The notes beneath the pieces were generated by a model. That model had not been told where the DNA came from. It did no database searches and was given only the letters and a program-made list of their open reading frames with translations. From assembly GCA_002717915.1 (NCBI GenBank), contig PBCV01000031.1:3661-10226 (forward strand): a stretch of 6,566 nt of DNA, written 5' to 3'. The translations under genes and the position numbers were made by a program. This document shows positions 1 through 6,495 of this stretch, piece by piece. This DNA is from Fidelibacterota bacterium. GTDB lineage: Bacteria > Fidelibacterota > Marinisomatia > Marinisomatales > UBA1611. Position 1 is the first letter of the stretch, and every line of letters begins with the position of its first letter.

Positions 1-243
1 TGTGTCAGTCCAAAGTCTAAGGCAAATTTTATCTTAAAAAAGGGGAATGAATTAAAAATTGTGTTTCCTCAAAGCGGCATAAACCCCCGGCAACATGAAA
101 ATCTTGAATTTGACCATTTTTTTATCCAGCCCATGGATGGGAAAAAACAAAAAGAAAATATCAAAAAGTCTGAAGAATTCGTGTTTAAATATCCTCAATG
201 GAAACTCAGTCTTCAGACCCATAAAATCGTGGGCATTCCCTAA
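1..243 (+). CDS. queE: 7-carboxy-7-deazaguanine synthase QueE, C-terminal part (5' end outside window)
   Basis: QueE is a radical-SAM enzyme that converts 6-carboxy-tetrahydropterin to 7-carboxy-7-deazaguanine in queuosine precursor synthesis. The frame is open from base 1 to the TAA at 241-243, giving 80 residues of the C-terminal end. The radical-SAM CxxxCxxC cluster site would lie upstream and is not visible. The assignment rests on the end of the protein: an N-P-R-Q segment, the FIQPMDG segment, and the closing W-K-L-S-L-Q-T-H-K-x-x-G-I-P, which I recognise as the conserved QueE C-terminus. It also rests on queD following 8 bases later and queF after that. A GTG at 61 is only an internal codon, because the homology-like frame continues upstream of it. 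Confidence is high for family, limited by the missing N-terminus. Confidence 0.85.
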   Translation, partial: CVSPKSKANFILKKGNELKIVFPQSGINPRQHENLEFDHFFIQPMDGKKQKENIKKSEEFVFKYPQWKLSLQTHKIVGIP

Positions 244-251
244 ATTCACCT

Positions 252-617
252 ATGGAAGTATTTAAAACATTTTCAATTGAAGCAGCCCGATCTTTGCCGA
301 ACCTGCCGGATGACCATCCCTGCACAAATGTTCATGGCCATTCATTTAAGATCACCATAACAGTAAGCGGCGACATAAATGAAACAACAGGATTTGTTAT
401 AGATTTTGATAATATTGATACTGCATTCAAACCGATCTTTCAAATGATTGATCATTCCTATTTAAATGATATAGAAGGGCTTGAAAATCCATCCAGTGAA
501 AACCTCTGCCGCTGGATCTGGACCCGATTGGTACCTACCCTGCCTGGTTTGTCGCAGATAAAGATAAAAGAAACAGATTCCACAGGCTGTACATATAAAG
601 GAGAACAATATGGCTAA
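252..617 (+). CDS. queD: 6-carboxy-5,6,7,8-tetrahydropterin synthase QueD
   Basis: QueD converts 7,8-dihydroneopterin triphosphate to 6-carboxy-tetrahydropterin, the substrate of QueE. The protein has 121 residues, normal for the bacterial PTPS/QueD family. Visible family residues are the catalytic Cys24, zinc ligands His28 and His30 in HGHSF, Asp67-His68 in the DHSYLND motif, the LENPSSE segment near 77-83, and Glu107 in the KET motif. One oddity stands out: E. coli QueD has E-A-A-H here, with His16 as the first zinc ligand, while this protein reads E-A-A-R (Arg13). All other landmarks align without gaps. Its metal site may be altered, or the base calls there may be wrong. The start has no strong Shine-Dalgarno but lies 8 bases after the queE stop, fitting translational coupling. 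The stop overlaps queF by 8 bases. Confidence 0.93.
   Translation: MEVFKTFSIEAARSLPNLPDDHPCTNVHGHSFKITITVSGDINETTGFVIDFDNIDTAFKPIFQMIDHSYLNDIEGLENPSSENLCRWIWTRLVPTLPGLSQIKIKETDSTGCTYKGEQYG
598..604 (+). promoter_or_regulatory. Shine-Dalgarno site for queF
   Basis: AAGGAGA lies inside the 3' end of queD. Its GGAG core ends 6 bases before the ATG at 610. It is the best ribosome binding site among the first genes of the window and supports the queF start that overlaps queD by 8 bases. Confidence 0.75.
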
Positions 618-999
618 GGCGGAAGGAAAAACATTTGATTTTTTAGACGAATCTCACATCGACCCGAGTTTGCTGGAGATTTTTGACTTTGACAGCCCGG
701 AACAATATATTAAAACAGAAACAGATGAATTCAGCGCTGTCTGTCCCTTCAGCGGACTGCCGGATATATCCTATGTAAAAATTGAATATTATCCTACAGG
801 CGGCAAGTGTGTCGAACTTAAATCTCTAAAATATTACTTTGTAAGTTTCAGAAATGTTGGCATCTATCAGGAGGCTGCAACAAAGCGCATTTACACCGAC
901 CTTCGAACTGCCCTAAACACCGACCAACTCATGGTAACCACTCTTTATAATATCCGCGGTGGATTTCAAACCACCTGTGTGGAAGGCTCCCTGGATTAA
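610..999 (+). CDS. queF: NADPH-dependent 7-cyano-7-deazaguanine (preQ0) reductase QueF, short unimodular type
   Basis: QueF reduces the nitrile of preQ0 to the aminomethyl group of preQ1 using NADPH, a cytoplasmic step before insertion into tRNA. The protein has 129 residues, so it is the short single-domain type (B. subtilis-like) rather than the two-domain E. coli type. Visible motifs are [12 protein letters not shown], with catalytic Cys45 (nitrile thioimide) and Asp52 (proton donor), and the QueF signature E-L-K-S-L-K-Y-Y at 69-76, followed by S-F-R-N and Glu88. The residue before Glu88 is Gln87, where B. subtilis has His96; this position varies in the family. It overlaps queD by 8 bases and is followed 6 bases later by the selenoprotein gene, so it shares that transcript. 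Confidence 0.95.
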   Translation: MAKAEGKTFDFLDESHIDPSLLEIFDFDSPEQYIKTETDEFSAVCPFSGLPDISYVKIEYYPTGGKCVELKSLKYYFVSFRNVGIYQEAATKRIYTDLRTALNTDQLMVTTLYNIRGGFQTTCVEGSLD

Positions 1000-1005
1000 A
1001 TAATT

Positions 1006-1557
1006 ATGGCCTGGATTGCCGAGATTGATGAACGGGAAGCGGAAGGATTATTAAAAGATCAATATTCAAAACTGAAAGAACCCTGGGGCGGGATTGATAA
1101 TATCTTGAAGATCCACAGCCTGAACCCGGAATCATTAGCCGCCCACGTACAATTATATAAAACAGTAATGTTTGGGAAATCTCCAATCCCAAGGATAGAC
1201 CGGGAAAAGATTGCTCTTGTGGTCTCATCAATAAATCAATGCCATTACTGAATAACCCATCATGGAGAAGGTCTTCTCAAACTCAAGATAGATAAATCAC
1301 TTATTCATCAGTTAATATCCAATTACAAGATCGCAAATATCACTCCTGCACAAATGGCTATGCTGGATTATGCATCGAAACTCACAATATATCCCAAAGA
1401 TATGATTAGGGAAGATGTGGAACGATTGCGGGAAATGGGTTACAGTGATCGCGGCATCTTGGATATTAACCAGATCGTTTCCTATTTCGCCTATGTGAAT
1501 CGCATTGCCGATGGATTGGGTGTTGAATTAGAAGATTTCTGGAATAAGAATGGCTGA
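1006..1557 (+). CDS. AhpD/CMD-family peroxidase-related selenoprotein (in-frame TGA read as selenocysteine)
   Basis: I read this as one 183-residue protein with selenocysteine at residue 82 (TGA 1249-1251). The frame before the TGA ends in N-Q-C-H-Y. The same frame continues after it as I-T-H-H-G-E-G-L-L, exactly what follows the second Cys in peroxidase-related AhpD-like (carboxymuconolactone decarboxylase fold) proteins. The redox motif is therefore Cys79-His-Tyr-Sec82. Compared with the M. tuberculosis AhpD catalytic set (Glu118, Cys130, His132, Cys133, His137), Glu67, Cys79, Sec82 and His86 fall at the same spacing; His132 is Tyr81. Sec thus sits at the peroxidatic Cys. The C-terminal half (117-183) completes the family's usual length of about 180. 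A SECIS-like hairpin follows the TGA. The likely role is reduction of hydroperoxides or a related thiol/selenol redox reaction; the true substrate is unknown. It starts 6 bases after queF and its end overlaps the next gene by 8 bases. The alternative is a nonsense mutation or a TGC/TGT misread. Confidence 0.88.
1249..1251 (+). other. Selenocysteine codon (UGA) within the AhpD-like gene
   Basis: This TGA replaces the second cysteine of the CxxC motif (Cys79-His-Tyr-Sec82). It is the only interruption between two halves of one AhpD-like protein and needs no frame change to join them. Family knowledge: Sec-containing AhpD-like proteins with a CxxU motif are known from bacterial and metagenome surveys. 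The Sec machinery (selA, selB, selC, selD) is not in the window. Confidence 0.87.
1252..1286 (+). promoter_or_regulatory. Bacterial SECIS element (SelB-binding hairpin) for UGA recoding
   Basis: A perfect 5-bp stem, GAGAA at 1265-1269 with TTCTC at 1274-1278, closes the loop GGTC at 1270-1273. The loop begins 18 nt after the TGA. In the E. coli fdhF SECIS, as I remember it, the loop is also GGUC and also begins 18 nt after UGA; the G and U at positions 23 and 24 counted from the U of UGA contact SelB, and both are present here. The CCCATC shortly after the TGA also matches fdhF. A clear lower stem is not obvious; an unpaired T at 1263 could act as the bulged U, which is inference. The hairpin lies within the coding sequence, as is normal for bacterial SECIS. 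Confidence 0.82.
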
Positions 1558-2821
1558 CTTGAAACATCAGATTGCATCTGCTACAGATGCTTCCCAAGAT
1601 GAAATTATTTCATTTATACAAACATTGGTTCAGTCTCCCAGTTTAGCCAATGATGAAGCAGATGTACAATCCATTGTCTTAAATAAACTTGAATCCCTTG
1701 GACTTAAAGCGGAAAAAGTGCCTGTTCACTTTGATGAATTAATGGATCACCCAGCCTTTAATGATGATGGTTATTCTCCCGATTCTCGATACAATGTTGT
1801 GGGACATTGGGAAAATACCGGCAATGGAAAATCTCTTATCCTCAATGGTCATGTGGATGTGGTGCCGACCGGTGATAAAAAACTTTGGAGTGATTCTCCA
1901 TGGTCCGGAAAAGTAGAACACGGCAAACTTTATGGAAGGGGTTCCTGCGATATGAAAGCAGGATTGGCTTCAGGAATATTCGCAATCCAGATTCTCCAAG
2001 AGATTGAATTTATACCAACCGGAAATGTGATGGTACAATCGGTGGTTGGAGAAGAATCCGGTGGTTGCGGTACCCTGGCCAATGTTGTAAAGGGGTATTC
2101 AGCTGATGGCGCTGTAATATTAGAGCCTACATCCTTGAATATTTGTCCTATTCATTCCGGTGCTCTCAATTTCCGATTAATTATTCCAGGCAAGGCAACC
2201 CACGGCGCCATGCGCTTGAAAGGTGTTAGCGCTTTAGAAAAAACGCATTTGATCCACCAATCAATTTTAGTTTTTGAACAGGAAAGGAATTCAGCATATC
2301 AAAGTGATTATTTTAAATCATACGCCCAAGCGGCACCCATTAATCTTGGCACAATTCAAGGAGGAGACTGGCATTCATCCGTACCAGATACAGTCGTTGT
2401 GGAGGGAAGATTTGGTATTTTCCCCGGTGAAACACCTGATGATGCCCGGCTGGCTTTTGAGAAACATATTCATAAAACTGCATCACAAGATGCATGGCTC
2501 AAAGGTCATCCACCCGTTGTAGAATGGTTTGAAGGACAATATGAATCTGGGTATACAAATCCTGATCATCCCTTTATTCAATTACTGGTTGACTGTTATG
2601 ACCAAACTACGAGCCAAAAACCAATCATTGAAGGTGTCCCCTACGCAGCTGACATGGCGCTATTTACCAATTATTGTAAAATCCCTGCTGTTCTTTTTGG
2701 CCCTGGTAATGTCCGTCGCGCCCATAGTATTGATGAATACGTGGAAATTGATGATATTATGAACTGTATAAAAATTATTGCCTACCTAATTGTGGATTGG
2801 TGTGGTGGGACAGATGGTTAA
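1550..2821 (+). CDS. M20-family (ArgE/DapE/ACY1-like) zinc-dependent amidohydrolase/deacylase
   Basis: The protein has 423 residues, the usual size for cytoplasmic ArgE/DapE-type enzymes that cleave N-acyl or peptide-like amide bonds with two metal ions. The family motifs appear in order: L-N-G-H-V-D-V-V-P with metal ligand His101 and catalytic Asp103; G-R-G-S-C-D-M-K-A-G with bridging Asp134; G-E-E-S-G-G with general base Glu168 and ligand Glu169; Glu192 in the LEPT segment; and the C-terminal ligand His392 in the RRAHSIDEYV segment. The dimerisation (lid) domain spans roughly 205-320. There is no signal peptide. It overlaps the selenoprotein by 8 bases, with a weak GGAA site at 1541-1544, and overlaps the next gene by 8 bases. 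The substrate cannot be read from sequence. Related proteins are often labelled acetylornithine deacetylase or formyl-aminopyrimidine deformylase. The DDAH-like neighbour suggests an N-acyl-guanidino amino acid (inference). Confidence 0.9.
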   Translation: MADLKHQIASATDASQDEIISFIQTLVQSPSLANDEADVQSIVLNKLESLGLKAEKVPVHFDELMDHPAFNDDGYSPDSRYNVVGHWENTGNGKSLILNGHVDVVPTGDKKLWSDSPWSGKVEHGKLYGRGSCDMKAGLASGIFAIQILQEIEFIPTGNVMVQSVVGEESGGCGTLANVVKGYSADGAVILEPTSLNICPIHSGALNFRLIIPGKATHGAMRLKGVSALEKTHLIHQSILVFEQERNSAYQSDYFKSYAQAAPINLGTIQGGDWHSSVPDTVVVEGRFGIFPGETPDDARLAFEKHIHKTASQDAWLKGHPPVVEWFEGQYESGYTNPDHPFIQLLVDCYDQTTSQKPIIEGVPYAADMALFTNYCKIPAVLFGPGNVRRAHSIDEYVEIDDIMNCIKIIAYLIVDWCGGTDG

Positions 2822-3698
2822 CTATGGTTGCCAGAATATGGTGGATCCCATCCGCCGTGTTTTAATCAAACACCCAAAAGATGCTTACCAAAATCAACAT
2901 AGAGTCAATTCCGATTCCGGACAGTTGAATTACATCGGTATTCCTGATTATGACACGTCTTGTGATCATTATGATACATTTGTAAAACTGATACAGTCTG
3001 CTGGTGCTGAAATTCATTTTTTACCCGCTGACAAATCCACATCACTGGATTCGGTGTATACTCATGATCCTTGTGTTGTTTCCAGTGGCGGGGTCATACT
3101 CTGCACCATGGGTAAGGATACAAGGTTTGCCGAACCGGAGGCAGTGAAAATGTACTTCCAGTCTATCAACGTCCCGATCCTTGGGAAAATTCAAGAACCG
3201 GGTACGCTGGAAGGGGGAGACGTGGTATGGATTGATGAACGAACCGTAGCAGTTGGAGAAGGCTACCGATCCAATGCTGAAGGGATTCACCAGTTCAAGG
3301 CCTTATTGGGAGATCTAGTGGATGAGGTGATTTCAGTCCCTCTGCCCCACTGGACCGGTCCTGGAGATTGTCTCCATCTTATGAGCAATATTTCCCCCAT
3401 AGATCATGATCTATATTTAGTGTATTCCCGGTTGCTCCCGGTACCATTCAGAAAATATCTTCTCGATCGCCAAATTCAGCTTATTGAAGTCCCTGATGAA
3501 GAATATGATTCCATGGGCTGCAATGTACTTACAACGGCACCGCGAAAAGTGATTATGATAGAAGGTAACCCAATAACCCGACAACTGCTTGAACACGAAG
3601 GTGTGGAAATCCATACCTACGATGGCTCGGAAATATCATTAAAAGGTGCCGGCGGCCCTACCTGCTTAACTCGCCCTTTTTTAAGGTCTTCATCATGA
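2814..3698 (+). CDS. Dimethylarginine dimethylaminohydrolase-like / guanidino-modifying (pentein fold) enzyme
   Basis: The likely start is ATG 2814, giving 294 residues and an 8-base overlap with the upstream gene. An in-frame ATG at 2790 would add eight residues unlike the family and extend the overlap. Enzymes of the DDAH/arginine deiminase/amidinotransferase superfamily attack a guanidinium carbon with Cys and release an amine or ammonia. Visible landmarks, numbered from 2814, are T-H-D-P at 83-86, L-E-G-G-D with Glu133 and Asp136 (guanidine binding), G-Y-R-S-N near 150-154, catalytic His188 in the CLHLM segment, and nucleophile Cys284 in G-G-P-T-C-L-T near the C-terminus. The length suits DDAH rather than arginine deiminase (about 400). 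Probable substrates are methylated arginines, yielding citrulline plus methylamine or dimethylamine, but another guanidino compound is possible. Its stop overlaps the GcvT-like gene by 4 bases (ATGA). Confidence 0.86.
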   Translation: MVNYGCQNMVDPIRRVLIKHPKDAYQNQHRVNSDSGQLNYIGIPDYDTSCDHYDTFVKLIQSAGAEIHFLPADKSTSLDSVYTHDPCVVSSGGVILCTMGKDTRFAEPEAVKMYFQSINVPILGKIQEPGTLEGGDVVWIDERTVAVGEGYRSNAEGIHQFKALLGDLVDEVISVPLPHWTGPGDCLHLMSNISPIDHDLYLVYSRLLPVPFRKYLLDRQIQLIEVPDEEYDSMGCNVLTTAPRKVIMIEGNPITRQLLEHEGVEIHTYDGSEISLKGAGGPTCLTRPFLRSSS

Positions 3699-4924
3699 GC
3701 TACAGAAATCAGTTCAATGCTGAAACACAACTGAAACTTTCACCATTTTTTGACCGCACATCTCAATTAAATGAGTCTCAGGAATGGCGCCGCTGGTCAG
3801 GATATCTGTCTGCCACCAATTATGAACTCACTCATGAAAACGAATATTTTGCTATTCGAACTAAGGCTGCTCTTTTAGATATAACTCCTTTATATAAGTA
3901 TCTCATTCAAGGACCCGATGCCCAGCGGTTTTTGGATCGGCTAGTGACAAGAAATATAAATATCTGTAAGGTGGGTCAGGTCATGTATACGCCCTGGTGC
4001 GACGAAGACGGAAAGGTAATAGATGACGGCACGGTTCAGCGAATATCTGAACGTAAGTTTCGTATCACCAGTGCAGAACCGAACCTTGAATGGCTGGAGT
4101 ATAATGCATTGGGCATGGATTTAATTATCTCAGACGATTCAGTCACCACCGCTGCATTGGCACTCCAGGGCCCCAATTCAAGGAAAATTCTCAATGCAGT
4201 TTCCAGTGATTCCTTAAACAGTCTCAAATTCTTCTGGATGATGGACACGATGTTCAACGATATCCCTGTATCCATTTCCCGTACCGGATATACCGGTGAC
4301 CTGGGGTATGAAATTTGGATGGACACTAATGATGCTTTATTCATTTGGGACCTGCTTTTGGAAAAAGGGGAACCTTATGGCATCACCCCTACCGGGCTCC
4401 AGGCTCTGGATATAGCTCGCATAGAGGCAGGGCTGATCCTTTTGGATGTGGATTATATTTCATCCCGCCACGCCATTGTTGAATCCAGAAAATCATCTCC
4501 TTATGAATTGGGATTGGGTTGGGCAGTAAAAATGAAGAAAAAAGATTTTATCGGCAAACAGGCGCTGGGAAGAGAAGTAACACGCGGACCAGAATGGGAG
4601 TTTGTGGGCATTGAGATCGAATGGAGTGAACTGGAAAATCATTATCGAAATGTTGGTCTTGCCCCTGGGCTCCCTTCCACTGCCTGGCGGACCAGTACAC
4701 CTATATATAAAAATTCTGAACAGGTAGGTTATGCTACCAGTGGTGCATGGTCACCCATATTGAAACGATACATTGCATTAGCTCATGTAAAAAGCCATTA
4801 CTCGAAAATAGGAACCGTTCTTGATTTTGAATTGAAGGTGGAACATTTTAGAAAGTTGACCTCAGCAGAGGTAGTTAATACCCCCTTTTTTGATCCAGAA
4901 AGGAAACGTTCATGTCCGGAATAA
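3695..4924 (+). CDS. GcvT/DmdA-type folate-dependent aminomethyl/methyl transferase family protein
   Basis: The protein has 409 residues with both GcvT-type regions: a folate-binding domain (about 40-300) and a C-terminal beta-barrel (about 315-405). Key segments are D-I-T-P at 62-65, the G-K-V-I-D-D turn with Asp110-Asp111 matching the catalytic Asp region of T-protein, R-T-G-Y-T-G-D-L-G-Y-E-I at 196-207 (GcvT reads GYTGEDG), and V-G-Y-A-T-S-G at 344-350 in the barrel. Family members move a methylene or methyl group from an amine or sulfonium compound to tetrahydrofolate. No H-, P- or L-protein gene of glycine cleavage is nearby, and the sequence is closer to the marine aminomethyltransferase/DmdA-like group, so it is probably not true GcvT. 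It overlaps its neighbours by 4 and 13 bases; AAGG at 3683-3686 is a plausible ribosome site. A role in demethylating an amine with the flanking FAD enzymes is inference. Confidence 0.87.
   Translation: MSYRNQFNAETQLKLSPFFDRTSQLNESQEWRRWSGYLSATNYELTHENEYFAIRTKAALLDITPLYKYLIQGPDAQRFLDRLVTRNINICKVGQVMYTPWCDEDGKVIDDGTVQRISERKFRITSAEPNLEWLEYNALGMDLIISDDSVTTAALALQGPNSRKILNAVSSDSLNSLKFFWMMDTMFNDIPVSISRTGYTGDLGYEIWMDTNDALFIWDLLLEKGEPYGITPTGLQALDIARIEAGLILLDVDYISSRHAIVESRKSSPYELGLGWAVKMKKKDFIGKQALGREVTRGPEWEFVGIEIEWSELENHYRNVGLAPGLPSTAWRTSTPIYKNSEQVGYATSGAWSPILKRYIALAHVKSHYSKIGTVLDFELKVEHFRKLTSAEVVNTPFFDPERKRSCPE
4899..4904 (+). promoter_or_regulatory. Shine-Dalgarno site for the PYROXD2-like gene
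   Basis: AAAGGA lies within the last codons of the GcvT-like gene, 7 bases before ATG 4912. It supports that start, which overlaps the upstream gene by 13 bases and places the FAD-binding G-G-G motif at residues 13-15, the usual distance from the N-terminus. Confidence 0.65.
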
Positions 4925-6495
4925 AAAAATATGATGCAATCGTCATCGGCGGAGGTCATAATGGATTGACCGCAGCTGCGTATTTGGGAAGGGCAGGTAA
5001 AAAGGTGTTGGTTTTGGAACGACGTTATGTGCTGGGCGGTGCAGCGGTCACGGAAGAAATTTTTCCCGGGTTTAAATTTTCTGTCTGTTCTTATGTGGTA
5101 AGCCTTATGAAACCTAATATCATGCGGGAATTGATGCTGCCCAGATTTGGGCTGGAACTACTCCCTTTGGAAAGCACGTTCACCCCATTGGAAAATGATT
5201 ATTTGATTCGCACAGCAGATGCAGATCAAACATTCCGGGAAATAGCCCGACATTCCTTGCGGGACGCAGAAGCCTATCTGCGCTTCGGTCCACTCATGGG
5301 TCAGATTGGAATGGCGGTGCGTCCCATATTGGAAACTATTGCACCAAACGCAATTCGACCATCCCTATCAGATTTATTTGCCGGTAAAAAATTATTAGAT
5401 CATCTCAAAACCCTCACATCTGAACAGTTTGAATATTTAACGAAACTCATGACCATGAGCTCTGCTGATTTTTTAGATGAATGGTTTGAATTCGAACCCT
5501 TGAAATCCACAATGTGTGCCAGTGGAATTATCGGCACATTTATGGGTCCCCGCTCTCCAGGATCAGCCTACGTGATGCTCCATCACTATATGGGAGATAT
5601 CGATGGGGCCTTTCGGGCCTGGGGTTTTCAAAGAGGCGGCACTGGCGCTGTAAGTTTGGCTATTGCACGATCTGCTGAACACTTTGGGGCAGATATTATG
5701 ACCGAAGCACCAGTAGAAAAGGTGATCGTAAAAAATGGACAGGCTGTAGGAGTTGCCCTGGAAAATGGAGATGAATACACATCCGATATGGTGATTTCGG
5801 GTTTAGATCCAAAACTGTCTTTTTTAAAACTGGTGGATGAAAGTGATCTTCCTTCTGATTTTGTTAAGGATATTAAAAACTTTCGTATACGAGGCTCATC
5901 TGGAAAAGTGAACTTGGCCCTAGATGGCCTTCCGGATTTTACCTGTTTGCCTGGTGATGGTCACCATCTGCGCGGTGCTATCTCCATCAGTCCAAGTTAT
6001 GACCATTTAGAAAAAGCGTATGATGATGCCAAATACGGCAATTTCTCAAAAGCACCCTATATGGACATCATTTTGCCTTCTGTCTTGGATCCAGAGATGG
6101 CACCGCCAGGTAAGCATGTCATGTCCTGCTTTGTCCAGTATGCTCCTTATAATATTAAAGGAGGTTGGGATGATCAGAAGCGAGATGCATTTGGGGATGC
6201 TGTAGTGAATACCCTTGCTCGATTTGCTCCCAATATCAACGATATCATTTTGCACCGGCAGGTACTTTCGCCAGCGGATTTGGAATCTATAATTGGTTTA
6301 ACCGAAGGAAATATTTTCCACGGTGAATTGACGCTACAGCAATTGTTCTCTTTTCGTCCTGCAGTAAAATGGGCAGACTATAAAACACCGATAAAAAATT
6401 ATTATCAGTGTGGATCAGGCACCCACCCTGGCGGCGGAATCACAGGCTCCCCAGGTGAAATGGCTGCTAAAAAGATCTTGGGACAATGGACATGA
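4912..6495 (+). CDS. PYROXD2 / phytoene dehydrogenase-like FAD-dependent oxidoreductase
   Basis: The protein has 527 residues. The N-terminal Rossmann FAD site is V-I-G-G-G-H-N-G-L at 11-19, with Glu36 of LVLERR binding the adenosine ribose. It is followed by the G-G-A-A-V-T-E-E segment typical of COG1233 (phytoene desaturase-like) proteins. The C-terminal FAD-closing segment is C-G-S-G-T-H-P-G-G-G at 500-509, preceded by an N-I-F-H-G-E segment. This pair of motifs is characteristic of the PYROXD2 subgroup rather than carotenoid desaturases, and no crtB or other carotenoid gene is present. The reaction of bacterial PYROXD2-like proteins is not established; a flavin-linked dehydrogenase or oxidase of an amine or similar substrate fits the operon (inference). 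It begins inside the GcvT-like gene (13-base overlap) and shares ATGA with a second gene of the same family, so the two may act as a pair. Confidence 0.88.
   Translation: MSGIKKYDAIVIGGGHNGLTAAAYLGRAGKKVLVLERRYVLGGAAVTEEIFPGFKFSVCSYVVSLMKPNIMRELMLPRFGLELLPLESTFTPLENDYLIRTADADQTFREIARHSLRDAEAYLRFGPLMGQIGMAVRPILETIAPNAIRPSLSDLFAGKKLLDHLKTLTSEQFEYLTKLMTMSSADFLDEWFEFEPLKSTMCASGIIGTFMGPRSPGSAYVMLHHYMGDIDGAFRAWGFQRGGTGAVSLAIARSAEHFGADIMTEAPVEKVIVKNGQAVGVALENGDEYTSDMVISGLDPKLSFLKLVDESDLPSDFVKDIKNFRIRGSSGKVNLALDGLPDFTCLPGDGHHLRGAISISPSYDHLEKAYDDAKYGNFSKAPYMDIILPSVLDPEMAPPGKHVMSCFVQYAPYNIKGGWDDQKRDAFGDAVVNTLARFAPNINDIILHRQVLSPADLESIIGLTEGNIFHGELTLQQLFSFRPAVKWADYKTPIKNYYQCGSGTHPGGGITGSPGEMAAKKILGQWT

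Noticed and set aside
61..243. A small stand-alone gene starting at GTG 61.
   Set aside because: The frame is open to base 1 and the residues before GTG 61 fit the QueE C-terminal region, so it is the tail of queE.
610..999. Gln87 in QueF at the place of B. subtilis His96 as a sign of inactivity.
   Set aside because: Catalytic Cys45, Asp52, Glu88 and the ELKSLKYY motif are present, and as far as I recall this position varies among functional QueF proteins.
1354..1557. A separate 67-residue gene starting at the ATG at 1354.
   Set aside because: It is in the same frame as 1006-1248 and is the C-terminal half of the same AhpD-like protein. The bases between 1252 and 1353 also encode family-like sequence.
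1006..1557. A pseudogene broken by a nonsense mutation.
   Set aside because: The stop is specifically TGA, lies at the redox Cys, the frame is intact on both sides, and a SECIS-like hairpin sits at the proper distance. Random decay would not produce all of these.
2274..2762. Alternate-frame open stretches inside the M20 gene.
   Set aside because: They have no domain signal and coincide with a fully conserved M20 reading frame.
2790..2813. Upstream ATG 2790 as the start of the DDAH-like gene.
   Set aside because: It would extend the overlap with the M20 gene to 32 bases and add residues without family resemblance. ATG 2814 gives the 8-base overlap seen at other junctions.
3671..3682. The T-run near the end of the DDAH-like gene as an intrinsic terminator.
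   Set aside because: I see no GC-rich hairpin before it, it lies within coding sequence, and the next gene overlaps.
3417..4344. Antisense open frames such as 3417-3614 and 4036-4344.
   Set aside because: They lie opposite well-supported genes with clear motifs and show no recognisable domain. They are shadows.
4912..6495. Carotenoid biosynthesis (phytoene desaturase) assignment.
   Set aside because: The C-terminal CGSGTHPGGG segment fits the PYROXD2 subgroup, and no other carotenoid genes are present.
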